Assembly: GCF_000212735.1 (NCBI RefSeq)
Contig: NC_015510.1
Span: forward strand, 7,689,001-7,753,000
Direction: 5' to 3'
DNA: 64,000 nucleotides
Source: Haliscomenobacter hydrossis DSM 1100
Lineage (GTDB): Bacteria > Bacteroidota > Bacteroidia > Chitinophagales > Saprospiraceae
Of the stretch, positions 8,009 through 16,062 are shown in pieces. The position numbers were made by a program, and so were the translations under genes. Below the pieces are notes generated by a model. The model ran no database searches. It was given only the letters and a program-made list of their open reading frames with translations, and had not been told where the DNA came from. Positions within the stretch are counted from its first letter, which is position 1, and each line of letters begins with the position of its first letter.

Positions 8009-9157
8009 CTAAACCGTTACCCAGGCTTGCTTCTTGTTGCTTTCCACGATGCGTTCGCAGATGAGCAATTCGCGAAGTCCATCCGCGAAAGTAGGGAAGC
8101 TGGGATGTTCAGGTTGTTTGCCGCTGGCTACTGCCTGGTATACTTCTTTGAACAGTTGTTTGGAGGTGTCGGGGAAACCTTCGTTGTGCCCACCAGGGAA
8201 AGACACCACACTTCTGGCCTCGCCGTGGAAAAGGGAAGGATCGCGCATCAACTGGCCGTTGGCACCATCGCGGTTGCCAATCCAGAGGTTGTTGGGCGAT
8301 TCTGAGCACCAATGGAACGTCGACACCGAACCGGAAATCTCCAGATCAATGCGGTTTTTGCGTCCTGCTGATACCTGACTCACCGTGATCACCCCGCGGT
8401 TGCCATTGCTGAAGCGCAGCATTACGTTGGCGTGGTCTTCGGTGGTAATCGGTACATCTTGATAATCCTCTGCAGTCAGCATCTTGCCCGAATACGTTTC
8501 TACAGGCTTGAGGGGCTTTTTGCGGAACTTGTGTACGGTGTTGAAATCGGCCATAACCGCCTCAATGCGCACACCAGTGATGTATTCCAATACGTCCATG
8601 ATGTGGGAACCGATGTCCGCAATGGCACGGCTTTCACCAGATTGCTCCGGCTCCAAACGCCAGTTGTAATCGGTATCTTTGAACAACCAGTCTTGTAAAT
8701 ACGTCCCGACCACGGAATAAATATCGCCCAGTTCTCCTTTTTCGCGCATCACTTTCATTTGGCGCACGATCGGGTAGTAGCGGATATTGAAATGGACCGC
8801 GTTGACCAATCCCGTTTTGGCGGCCAGGGCTACCAATTCTTCGGCTTCGGCAATGGTGGTTGCCAGTGGTTTTTCACACACGACGTGTTTGCCAGCCAAC
8901 AATGCGGCTTTGGCTTGATGGAAGTGCATGGCATTGGGCGTACAGATGTGTACGACCTCTACTTCGGAGTCAGCAATAACCTCCTCGAACGAACCATAAG
9001 CTTTGGCGATACCCAATTCCTGGGTTTTTTGGCGACTGCTTTCCAAGTCAAAGTGCAAGGCACCGATGACATCTACCGTGGGTACGCGCCGCAGCGCTTC
9101 AACGTGAGCCGGGCCAATGAAACCTAGACCCACTACCGCAGCTTTAATCTTTTGCAT
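8009..9157 (-). CDS. Gfo/Idh/MocA-family NAD(P)-dependent oxidoreductase
   Basis: A 382-residue cytosolic protein. The Rossmann signature GLGFIGPAH is at residues 10-18 and the family hallmark EKP at residues 95-97 (VVCEKPLATT). A C-terminal GFO_IDH_MocA domain carries EQSGESRAIADIGSHIMDVLEYI and the downstream sheet. Members oxidise or epimerise sugars and inositols; the substrate is not predictable here. It is convergent with the gene at 7377 and followed by the perfect hairpin at 7931-8004, which probably terminates it. Confidence 0.88.
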   Translation of the reverse strand: MQKIKAAVVGLGFIGPAHVEALRRVPTVDVIGALHFDLESSRQKTQELGIAKAYGSFEEVIADSEVEVVHICTPNAMHFHQAKAALLAGKHVVCEKPLATTIAEAEELVALAAKTGLVNAVHFNIRYYPIVRQMKVMREKGELGDIYSVVGTYLQDWLFKDTDYNWRLEPEQSGESRAIADIGSHIMDVLEYITGVRIEAVMADFNTVHKFRKKPLKPVETYSGKMLTAEDYQDVPITTEDHANVMLRFSNGNRGVITVSQVSAGRKNRIDLEISGSVSTFHWCSESPNNLWIGNRDGANGQLMRDPSLFHGEARSVVSFPGGHNEGFPDTSKQLFKEVYQAVASGKQPEHPSFPTFADGLRELLICERIVESNKKQAWVTV

Positions 9158-9254
9158 GAGTTGTTGATGTTAATTCAGTGCTAAAAGTACGGTAGAATCT
9201 AGGTTTTTGAATGAAATTTGAAAAAAAGTATGAATTTTTTTGAAAATTGTGGAA

Positions 9255-10088
9255 TCAATATTGCGCTTCCGCAAGTAAGCTCTTTTCCGACATCTCAAAA
9301 TTATCCTGCGTTTCTTCCGCCATCCAGGCGTCGAGATCCAGTTCACCGACGGTATTGACGATCAAATCCGGAGCGAAAGCATAACGTTTCAAATCTTTCA
9401 GTTTGGAAACCCCGGAGAGTGTGAGCACCGTGCGGTAACCCACCTGGATGCCCCCGAGTATATCGGTATCCATCGTATCCCCGATCATGGTGGTATTGCC
9501 ACTGCTTAGCCCAAGTTTTTTACGGGCTACCCGCATCATTACCGGGCTGGGTTTACCTACCGAAAAGGCTTTTACCCCCGTGGCTTCTTCAATCATGGCC
9601 ACTACGGATTTGATACCGAGGTTGGTCCAGCCTTTGGTTTTGGGGGAAGGGTCAAGGTTGGTCGCAATTAATTTTGCCCCATCCAGGATCATGTCTACCG
9701 CATGGTTGACCATTTCGAGGGTGAAATTTCGCCCTTCGCCCACCACGACAAAATCGGGGTTTTGGGTCACCAGGGTGTAGCCATGTTCGTGCAAACTGTT
9801 GATCAAACCTCCTTCACCCAGTACATAAGCGGTACCATTGGGTTTTAATCTGGAGAGGAACCAACCCGTAGCAATGGCGCTGGTGAAAACATTTTCTTCT
9901 TCCGCATGTATGCCGAGCCCAGCGAGTTTGTTGACTACATCGCGAGGGGTACGTTGACTGTTGTTGGTTAGGAACAAGAAGGGGATTTCGCGTTTTTGCA
10001 ACGCTGCAATAAAGGTATCCGCACCTGGAATGAGGTGATCACCACCGTAAATTACCCCATCCATGTCAATCAGAAATCCTTTGGTCAT
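9255..10088 (-). CDS. HAD-IIA family phosphatase (NagD-like)
   Basis: A 277-residue haloacid-dehalogenase-type hydrolase. Motif I is DMDGVIYGG with Asp8 as nucleophile and Asp10 as general acid. Motif II is FLTNNSQ, the motif III lysine is in SVGKPSPVMM, and motif IV is MIGDTMDTDI. The C2-type cap between motifs II and III defines subclass IIA (NagD/PGP/pyridoxal phosphatase). I chose the ATG at 10086-10088 because it places motif I at the normal N-terminal position; the ATG at 10169 adds 27 unrelated residues. The likely role is sugar- or nucleotide-phosphate hydrolysis. Confidence 0.87.
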   Translation of the reverse strand: MTKGFLIDMDGVIYGGDHLIPGADTFIAALQKREIPFLFLTNNSQRTPRDVVNKLAGLGIHAEEENVFTSAIATGWFLSRLKPNGTAYVLGEGGLINSLHEHGYTLVTQNPDFVVVGEGRNFTLEMVNHAVDMILDGAKLIATNLDPSPKTKGWTNLGIKSVVAMIEEATGVKAFSVGKPSPVMMRVARKKLGLSSGNTTMIGDTMDTDILGGIQVGYRTVLTLSGVSKLKDLKRYAFAPDLIVNTVGELDLDAWMAEETQDNFEMSEKSLLAEAQY

Positions 10089-10420
10089 GTGTCGTTTTTT
10101 AGTGAACAAAAAAGTCGGGCTATGATGATAACCACGACTTATCATGGAATTATGCCGCAATGTATACAAGTCTGAACTAGAAAACCATGCCCAAATTGAC
10201 AGATTGTGGTGTTTTTTTACCTTTTTTTAAAAAACAAGCTGAAATATACATTAATATACCATTGTTCAATGTGCCAAAGCGGGTTTCGGTGTTGACATTG
10301 AGGACTACCCTATGTGCGACTTAAGCTCAATTTTATGTACACGGCACAAATATTTTTTGTAATTTTCCTTTGCGGCTCGTTTAATAAATCATTAGGTATA
10401 CCGCCTTTAAAAATAAAATT
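10089..10420. other. Intergenic region upstream of divergent genes
   Basis: A 332-base AT-rich gap between the HAD phosphatase and the sensor-like gene. It has long T and A runs near 10208-10231 and a TTCCTTTG (10366-10373) that loosely resembles a -7 box for the rightward gene. I see no ORF, RNA structure or repeat I would defend. Confidence 0.4.
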
Positions 10421-11092
10421 ATGAAGTGGGCATACAGCATTAAGCATAAAACAACAGCATCCATATTGCTTGCCATTGTACTGGCCTTGGTCATGCTGAA
10501 TAACATGGTAGAACGGAATCAGATCAAACGACTGGACAAATCGGTTTCATCGATGTACGAAGACAGACTACTTGCAGAAAGTTACCTTTTTCAAATGTAC
10601 GAGCGCTTGCATCAGAAAAATGATTTTTTTGAAGCCAGCGTTTACCGCGGCCAATCCCTTGGCGAGAAGTTTGATTTTGACCAACACAACCAGGAGATTA
10701 AGGAGATTATCGAGAAATATGAAAAAACCTGGCTAACACCAAAAGAAACAACAATTTTCAAACGGTTTAAAGCGGTGTTGGCTACCATGTTTGCAATCGA
10801 TACGGAGATATTGCGTGGGCCGCAAAAAGAGATGGAACAAGCCCCTTTATTTAAAAGTAGTGCATCAGCTACAGATGAAGCTTTTGCCCTGTTGTCCGAA
10901 CTCTCAAAAATTCAAACCGCAGAGGGAAGCATCATTAGAAGGCAGTCAAAAAAAATATTGCTGGTAAATATTTCTTCCTCGCAGTTCGAGATGGCCATTT
11001 TAGTGATCATTGCCTTACTGATTCAGATACTGGTTTTTGCTTCTAAATCGTTACAATTGCCGAAGTCTGCTAACCGTTCACATTTAAATTAA
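10421..11092 (+). CDS. Membrane protein with four-helix-bundle (4HB-MCP-like) sensor domain, no output domain
   Basis: A 223-residue protein with a transmembrane helix at residues ~12-27 and another at ~195-210, enclosing a ~160-residue helical periplasmic region. The layout and the N-terminal IKHKTTASILLAIVLALVML resemble the 4HB_MCP sensor domains of chemoreceptors and kinases, but the protein ends after the second helix with only ~15 residues in the cytoplasm. It may be a sensor that works with a partner, or a stress-related membrane protein. Assignment is by architecture only. The subtilase gene follows 48 bases downstream on the same strand. Confidence 0.6.
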   Translation: MKWAYSIKHKTTASILLAIVLALVMLNNMVERNQIKRLDKSVSSMYEDRLLAESYLFQMYERLHQKNDFFEASVYRGQSLGEKFDFDQHNQEIKEIIEKYEKTWLTPKETTIFKRFKAVLATMFAIDTEILRGPQKEMEQAPLFKSSASATDEAFALLSELSKIQTAEGSIIRRQSKKILLVNISSSQFEMAILVIIALLIQILVFASKSLQLPKSANRSHLN

Positions 11093-11140
11093 AGCATAAA
11101 CTATAAAACTGAACTTAATCAACACCAAAACCATAACACC

Positions 11141-13198
11141 ATGTATTCTATCCGCTACGGTGGCCGTGATGGCCAAATCATTCAATTGGTTGAAGCCAAT
11201 GATCTTGTGGTTGTACGCACCCAATCGGGCAAATCACTATCGGATGTAAAATTGTCCGAAGCTTCCCGTGAAGCCGCCGCCTCCTTGCTCCCCGTGGTCG
11301 CTTTTCCTGAAGCAGATGTGGTGGTGTACAAAGTACTGGAGGCAAAACGTGCTGTGGTCAAAACGCTGCGCAATACCATCCGCCGATTATTCAAAAAAGA
11401 ACCTGCCATTCGTTTTGCTGGCCGGGTTTTGAAAGATGCCAATACGGGGGTAATCTATGTGTATACCGAAAACTTTTTTATAAAATTTAAAGATGAGGTT
11501 TCACCCGAAAAATGTGCAGCTATTCTTAAAGAACATAAACTGGCCATTGCCGAAAAACTGGTTTTTGCCCCCAATTCTTATTTTGCCAAGGCACCGGAAG
11601 GTACCGGTTTGGATATTTTTGCCATTGCTGAAACCCTGATTCTTGTTCCTGAAGTAGAATATTGCCACCCCGAGTTGGTCCAAGAAAAGCGCTACCGTGC
11701 CTTACACCCCATGCAGTGGCACCTGATCAATACCAAAATCAACGGCAATGTCATTGAACAAAACGTCCAGGCGGAAGCCGCTTGGAAAATCACCCGTGGT
11801 CAGGGCACTACCATTGCCGTCATTGACGACGGGATTGATATTGATCACCTGGAGTTCAATCTTCCAGGGAAAATAGTAGCACCCCGTGACACTATTCGCA
11901 ACACCGACGATCCCCGTCCCCGCGGTTTTGGGGACAACCACGGCACCGCTTGTGCCGGAGTAGCCTGTGCCGCAGGTATTGGTAAAGCCAGTGGGGTTGC
12001 ACCGGATGCCCGGCTCATGCCGATTCGTTCGGGGGGATTGGGTTCGATGGCCGAGGCTAAAGCTTTTGCCTGGGCCGCCGACAATGGTGCCGACGTGATA
12101 TCCTGTAGTTGGGGCCCTGCCGACGGAGACTGGAGCAATCCAAACGACCCCTTGCACCAAACCACTTTTCCCTTACCAGACAGTGCCAGATTGGCGATTG
12201 ATTATGCGCTCAAAAATGGACGGCAAGGCAAAGGTTGTATCATCGTTTGGGCCGCTGGAAATGGCAACGAGCGGGTTGATCTTGACGGCTACGCGGCATA
12301 TGCCCCCATTATCGCGGTGGCCGCTTGCAATGACCGGGGTAAACGCAGCCTGTACAGTGATTTTGGCAAAGCCATCTGGTGTGCCTTTCCCAGCAATGAC
12401 GTGTTTGCCCCCAACCTTGAACCTACCCGTCCGCTAACTCCAGGCATTTGGACCACCGACCGCAGTGGGAGCCGTGGGTACAATTCCGGGATGTCGAATG
12501 CTGAAAACTCGATCGGAGACAAGGAAGGAAATTATACGGCTACCTTTGGCGGCACCTCCAGTGCCTGCCCGGGTGTGGCGGGAGTGATTGCCCTGGTTTT
12601 GGCGGCAAACCCGGAACTGACGGTCAGCCAGGTTAAAAATTTGCTCAAAAATTCTTGTGATAAAATTGATACCCAGGGCGGCGGCTACGACGATCAGGGA
12701 CACAGTGCATTTTACGGCTACGGACGCATCAATGCCCTTACCGCAGTACAAAATGCCAAAGCTACTGCTGAGCCGATTCCCGAAGTCAACATCGCTGGAA
12801 AGGCGCATTTTAACCTGGCCTCCAGTGTCGTTTTGCAAGAGGGGAAATGGACCAGCGATGCACATTCCAACAACCGTTTATTGGGTTTGGAGCTCAAGGT
12901 TGAACCCGCATCATCAGGCATAGGGGTGCAGTATCGATTGTTTATCCAAAAACAAGGCGCAACGCCATTCGAAAAAAATGGTGCCTTTGCCGGAACCACG
13001 GATGCACGAAGAAAGATAATTGGCTTTCAAATCACCTTATTGGGCGCACATGCCAACTTGTACACCGTAAAGTATTCCGCTAAAGTTATTGGCAAATCCA
13101 AGATCTTTTCCGGCAGCGATGGTGCCGTTTGTGGAACCTCGGGACTCAGCGGTTCAGCCATTGCCGAGGTAAACATTGAGGTATTAAAATTATCCTGA
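11141..13198 (+). CDS. S8-family subtilisin-like serine peptidase
   Basis: A 685-residue protein with a complete catalytic triad: Asp229 in IAVIDDGIDIDH, His267 in GDNHGTACAG and Ser473 in GGTSSACPG. The oxyanion-hole Asn is in VWAAGNGN. Residues 1 to ~200 form a propeptide-like region. After residue ~540 comes a C-terminal domain of beta type ending ...GSAIAEVNIEVLKLS. There is no obvious signal peptide, so secretion, if any, is not classical, or the protease is intracellular. The GDPD lipoprotein gene follows 21 bases downstream, so the two are likely co-transcribed. Confidence 0.9.
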   Translation: MYSIRYGGRDGQIIQLVEANDLVVVRTQSGKSLSDVKLSEASREAAASLLPVVAFPEADVVVYKVLEAKRAVVKTLRNTIRRLFKKEPAIRFAGRVLKDANTGVIYVYTENFFIKFKDEVSPEKCAAILKEHKLAIAEKLVFAPNSYFAKAPEGTGLDIFAIAETLILVPEVEYCHPELVQEKRYRALHPMQWHLINTKINGNVIEQNVQAEAAWKITRGQGTTIAVIDDGIDIDHLEFNLPGKIVAPRDTIRNTDDPRPRGFGDNHGTACAGVACAAGIGKASGVAPDARLMPIRSGGLGSMAEAKAFAWAADNGADVISCSWGPADGDWSNPNDPLHQTTFPLPDSARLAIDYALKNGRQGKGCIIVWAAGNGNERVDLDGYAAYAPIIAVAACNDRGKRSLYSDFGKAIWCAFPSNDVFAPNLEPTRPLTPGIWTTDRSGSRGYNSGMSNAENSIGDKEGNYTATFGGTSSACPGVAGVIALVLAANPELTVSQVKNLLKNSCDKIDTQGGGYDDQGHSAFYGYGRINALTAVQNAKATAEPIPEVNIAGKAHFNLASSVVLQEGKWTSDAHSNNRLLGLELKVEPASSGIGVQYRLFIQKQGATPFEKNGAFAGTTDARRKIIGFQITLLGAHANLYTVKYSAKVIGKSKIFSGSDGAVCGTSGLSGSAIAEVNIEVLKLS

Positions 13199-13219
13199 AG
13201 TAATTTTTTTCCAAAAAAT

Positions 13220-14149
13220 ATGAAAACAGCGCTAAAACAAATTCCTTTCGTCCTATTTCTAATCTTGTTGTTTGGTTTGGCGGCTTGTGTGCTACCCAAA
13301 GACAAATTAAGCGGAAATAAAATGCTAACTGATCATTTCGACTGGCAGGGCCATCGCGGCGCACGTGGATTGGCCCCCGAAAATACCATCCCCGCATTTT
13401 TAAAGGCACTGGAGTTTCCCAAAATCACCACTTTGGAGATGGATATTGCTATCTCTGCGGATGGCCAGGTTTTTGTATCCCACGAACCTTGGATGTCTGC
13501 TTCAATTTGTACTACCCCGGAAGGACAAGCAGTTACATCAGCTGAAGAGGATAAGTATCTGCTTTTTCAAATGCCCGCGCTGGAGATTTTGAAATTTGAT
13601 TGTGGCAAAAGAGGAAATCCTCGGTTTCCGGAACAAAAGCCAGTGCCTGCGCATAAACCTTTGCTCAAAGAAGTCATACTACATGTAAAAAGGGAGTGCT
13701 TACTCAAAGGCATAAAGGTACCAAAATACAATATTGAAATCAAAAGTCAACCGAGTTGGGATGGAATCAAATCTCCTGAACCCAAGCAGTTTGCCACATT
13801 GTTGATTCGCGAAATAGAAGAAATGCAAATTAGTGAACTTACTTGCATTCAGTCTTTTGACCCTCGGGCTTTGCGAGCGGTTAAGGCTTTGGCACCCAAT
13901 CTAACTACCGCTCTTTTGGTGGAAAACCTCAAAAGTTTTGACACCAATATCCAGGATTTGGGATACACTCCCGAAATCTACAGTCCTTATTACAAATTGC
14001 TTTCTGCGGAGGTCGTACAAAAAGCCCATGCCCTGAAGATGAAGGTGATTCCCTGGACGGTCAATGAAACCGAAGAGATGCACAAACTGATGGCAATGGG
14101 GGTAGATGGCATCATTACCGATTACCCCAACCGGATCCCGCCACAATAG
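13220..14149 (+). CDS. Glycerophosphodiester phosphodiesterase, lipoprotein
   Basis: A 309-residue protein with a lipoprotein signal; the lipobox is LAAC with Cys23. The GDPD fold is marked by WQGHRGARGLAPENT (His45, Arg46, Glu54), LEMDIAIS with the metal-binding Glu/Asp pair, and SHEPWM with the second catalytic His. The C-terminus VIPWTVNETEEMHKLMAMGVDGIITDYP is the standard end of the barrel. It would cleave glycerophosphodiesters to glycerol-3-phosphate and alcohol at the cell surface or in the periplasm. Confidence 0.92.
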   Translation: MKTALKQIPFVLFLILLFGLAACVLPKDKLSGNKMLTDHFDWQGHRGARGLAPENTIPAFLKALEFPKITTLEMDIAISADGQVFVSHEPWMSASICTTPEGQAVTSAEEDKYLLFQMPALEILKFDCGKRGNPRFPEQKPVPAHKPLLKEVILHVKRECLLKGIKVPKYNIEIKSQPSWDGIKSPEPKQFATLLIREIEEMQISELTCIQSFDPRALRAVKALAPNLTTALLVENLKSFDTNIQDLGYTPEIYSPYYKLLSAEVVQKAHALKMKVIPWTVNETEEMHKLMAMGVDGIITDYPNRIPPQ

Positions 14150-14234
14150 AAACTTCAACAACTGGTTTTTACACAAAACTACTATCTTGGTAGCGTATTA
14201 AGGGTTCATTGGTTATTGTGGTAAAAACTTAAGC

Positions 14235-14789
14235 TTGAAAAACCTGTACGGCATATTGCTCCTCGCTTGTCTAGGTGTTCCGCTGTTGGGCACCTATGCC
14301 TGGCTTCAGTACCAAAAACTGGTGGTCAAAAGGGAGGTCAAACAAGCATTGATGGCTGGAATGGGCAAAGAAAGACTGGTTCGATTGGCATTTACTCCAG
14401 CTCAAGCCGATACGGTATTACACTGGGAACACAGCAGGGAATTTGAATACCAGGGGCAAATGTACGATGTCGTTGAGGCCCAGATGCGCAGCGATTCTAC
14501 TATTTATTGGTGTTGGTGGGATCAGGAAGAAACCCTACTCAACCAGCATCTTTCGGCATTGGTAGAAAAAATTCTTGAACGGGACCCGCAACGGCAACAT
14601 GCGCAAGATCAACTGAGCCAATTTTTGGACAACCTCTATTGTTCGCCTTCTAAGGGCCAATTTTTGACTTTTTTGCCTGCGTGTTTTCAACATAGGCATA
14701 CAACGCCCTACACTTACCAATTCTATGTTCAATCCTTGAACACTGGTCCTCCCGCTCCGCCGCCTGAGCTAGTGGTGGATAAATTCTAA
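14235..14789 (+). CDS. Small membrane-anchored protein of unknown function
   Basis: A 184-residue protein beginning with a TTG codon (14235) and the hydrophobic segment LYGILLLACLGVPLLGTYAWL (residues 4-24), which fits a signal anchor. No earlier ATG exists in frame; the next ATG would remove the membrane segment, so TTG is preferred. The rest is soluble with no recognisable motif. The stop codon (14787-14789) coincides with the inferred TA target of the adjacent IS630 element, so the last base of the stop comes from the IS. Confidence 0.5.
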   Translation: MKNLYGILLLACLGVPLLGTYAWLQYQKLVVKREVKQALMAGMGKERLVRLAFTPAQADTVLHWEHSREFEYQGQMYDVVEAQMRSDSTIYWCWWDQEETLLNQHLSALVEKILERDPQRQHAQDQLSQFLDNLYCSPSKGQFLTFLPACFQHRHTTPYTYQFYVQSLNTGPPAPPPELVVDKF

Positions 14790-14830
14790 GTTGTCGCAGT
14801 TTTAGAAATTGTGTATTTTTGCTATAAAAA

Positions 14831-15301
14831 ATGAAGGCAAGATACAGAATACACCTGAGTAAAAAAGAGCGGGAAACGCTGCTGGATTGGATAAAGACAG
14901 GCAAGCGCAAAGCCCAACACATCCAATATTGCCATATTTTACTCAATAGTGATGAAAGTGAAGGTAGAAAACCACCACGAATGACGGACGTAGCAGACAG
15001 GTACCAGAGCACGGCAAGAACAGTGGAGCGAGTAAAAAAAGCATTCTGTGATGAAGGGATGTCTTTGTTTGAAGCCAAAGAAAGAAAAACGCGGAGTGAT
15101 AAAAAGATAGATGCGCGAGCGGAAGCGCATCTCATTGCGCTGCTTTGTCAATCGCCACCCAATGATGCGCCTCGGTGGAAATTGCAAATGTTGGCAGATT
15201 GCTTAGTGGAATTAGAGATAGTAGAATCGATCTCTAAAATGTCGATCAGCAAATTGTTAAAAAAAATGAACTTAAGCCCTTCAAAAAAGCGCAATACGTG
15301 A
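14831..15301 (+). CDS. IS630-type transposase, N-terminal part (frame 1)
   Basis: 156 residues with helix-turn-helix character (VADRYQSTARTVERVKKAF, residues ~56-74), the DNA-binding half of an IS630 transposase. It ends SPSKKRNT at a TGA that overlaps a GTG of the next frame. The heptamer A-AAA-AAG at 15283-15289 lies in the correct phase just before the stop. Slippage by -1 there would read on as KKAQYVIPAE, giving the joined IS630 pattern, so this is probably half of a single frameshift product. Confidence 0.8.
   Translation: MKARYRIHLSKKERETLLDWIKTGKRKAQHIQYCHILLNSDESEGRKPPRMTDVADRYQSTARTVERVKKAFCDEGMSLFEAKERKTRSDKKIDARAEAHLIALLCQSPPNDAPRWKLQMLADCLVELEIVESISKMSISKLLKKMNLSPSKKRNT
15283..15289 (+). 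promoter_or_regulatory. Predicted -1 ribosomal frameshift heptamer
   Basis: The heptamer A AAA AAG is in the zero frame (TCA AAA AAG CGC), the canonical bacterial -1 slippery sequence. The upstream and downstream IS630 reading frames differ by exactly -1, and the join reconstructs a continuous IS630 transposase. A longer A-run at 15259-15266 is a second, less likely slip site. Confidence 0.6.
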
Positions 15302-15948
15302 TACCAGCAGAATCAAGTGCTGCTTTTGTGTACCAAATGGAAAAGGTATTGGATGTTTACGAAAGACCATACGACGCTGACTTTCCAGTAGTTTGCATGG
15401 ATGAGTCTCCAAAGCAAATAATTGACTACAAGCAAATTACGATCTCAGATGGAAGTAGGTTACAAGATTCAGAATATGTGCGTTTGGGCGTTGCGGAATT
15501 ATTCGTGGCATTCGAACCTCTCGCTGGCCATCGGGAAATGACCATTGAGGATGATCATACGACCACGACTTGGGTAAATTTCATGGCCGCTCAAATGGAT
15601 ACCCAATACCAAGAAGCTAAAAAGGTAACCTGGGTGATGGATAATTTTGTCACCCACAAGCCAGAAAATTTTTACAAAGTATTTCCACCTGCTCAGGCCA
15701 AAGCTTACGTGGATCGGATGGATTTTGTGTATACCCCCAAACACGGGTCATGGTTAAACATGGCAGAAATACAATTTGCTTTGGTGGGACGTGATGCTTT
15801 GGACAAACCCTTCAAAAGCAAAAAGGAGGTGGAAGGAGCAGTTAAAATTTGGGAGATTGCGCAAAATCAGCTCCGGAAAGGAGCAAATTGGCAATTCACC
15901 ACTGAGAAAGCCCGAATCAAACTCAAGAAGTTGTATCCGACTATTTAA
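15298..15948 (+). CDS. IS630-type transposase, catalytic DDE part (frame 2)
   Basis: 216 residues holding the DDE catalytic domain. The first Asp is in VVCMDESPKQ (D35), the second in VMDNFVTH (D115) and the Glu in GSWLNMAEI (E157). The nominal start is a GTG overlapping the upstream stop, but translation is more likely by -1 frameshift from the preceding ORF. All catalytic residues are intact. Confidence 0.82.
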   Translation: MIPAESSAAFVYQMEKVLDVYERPYDADFPVVCMDESPKQIIDYKQITISDGSRLQDSEYVRLGVAELFVAFEPLAGHREMTIEDDHTTTTWVNFMAAQMDTQYQEAKKVTWVMDNFVTHKPENFYKVFPPAQAKAYVDRMDFVYTPKHGSWLNMAEIQFALVGRDALDKPFKSKKEVEGAVKIWEIAQNQLRKGANWQFTTEKARIKLKKLYPTI

Positions 15949-16062
15949 AATTTATTCACCACTAGTTTAAACAGTACATATTGGTTTACTGGATGGTATT
16001 CAGCTTTGCCCAGGGCATGCTGGATCTATCGTTATTTGTTTCAACTGTTTAAACATCAGCTG

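Larger units (their letters stand above)
14789..15962 (+). mobile_element. IS630-family insertion sequence
   Basis: An element of about 1.17 kb flanked by TA dinucleotides (14787-14788 and 15963-15964), as expected for IS630/Tc1-like transposition. It carries one transposase in two frames. The terminal inverted repeats are weak: the ends begin AGTTGTCGCAG and (reverse strand) GTGGTGAATAA, with roughly half identity, so the exact right end is uncertain. All three DDE residues are present, so it may be active. Confidence 0.6.
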
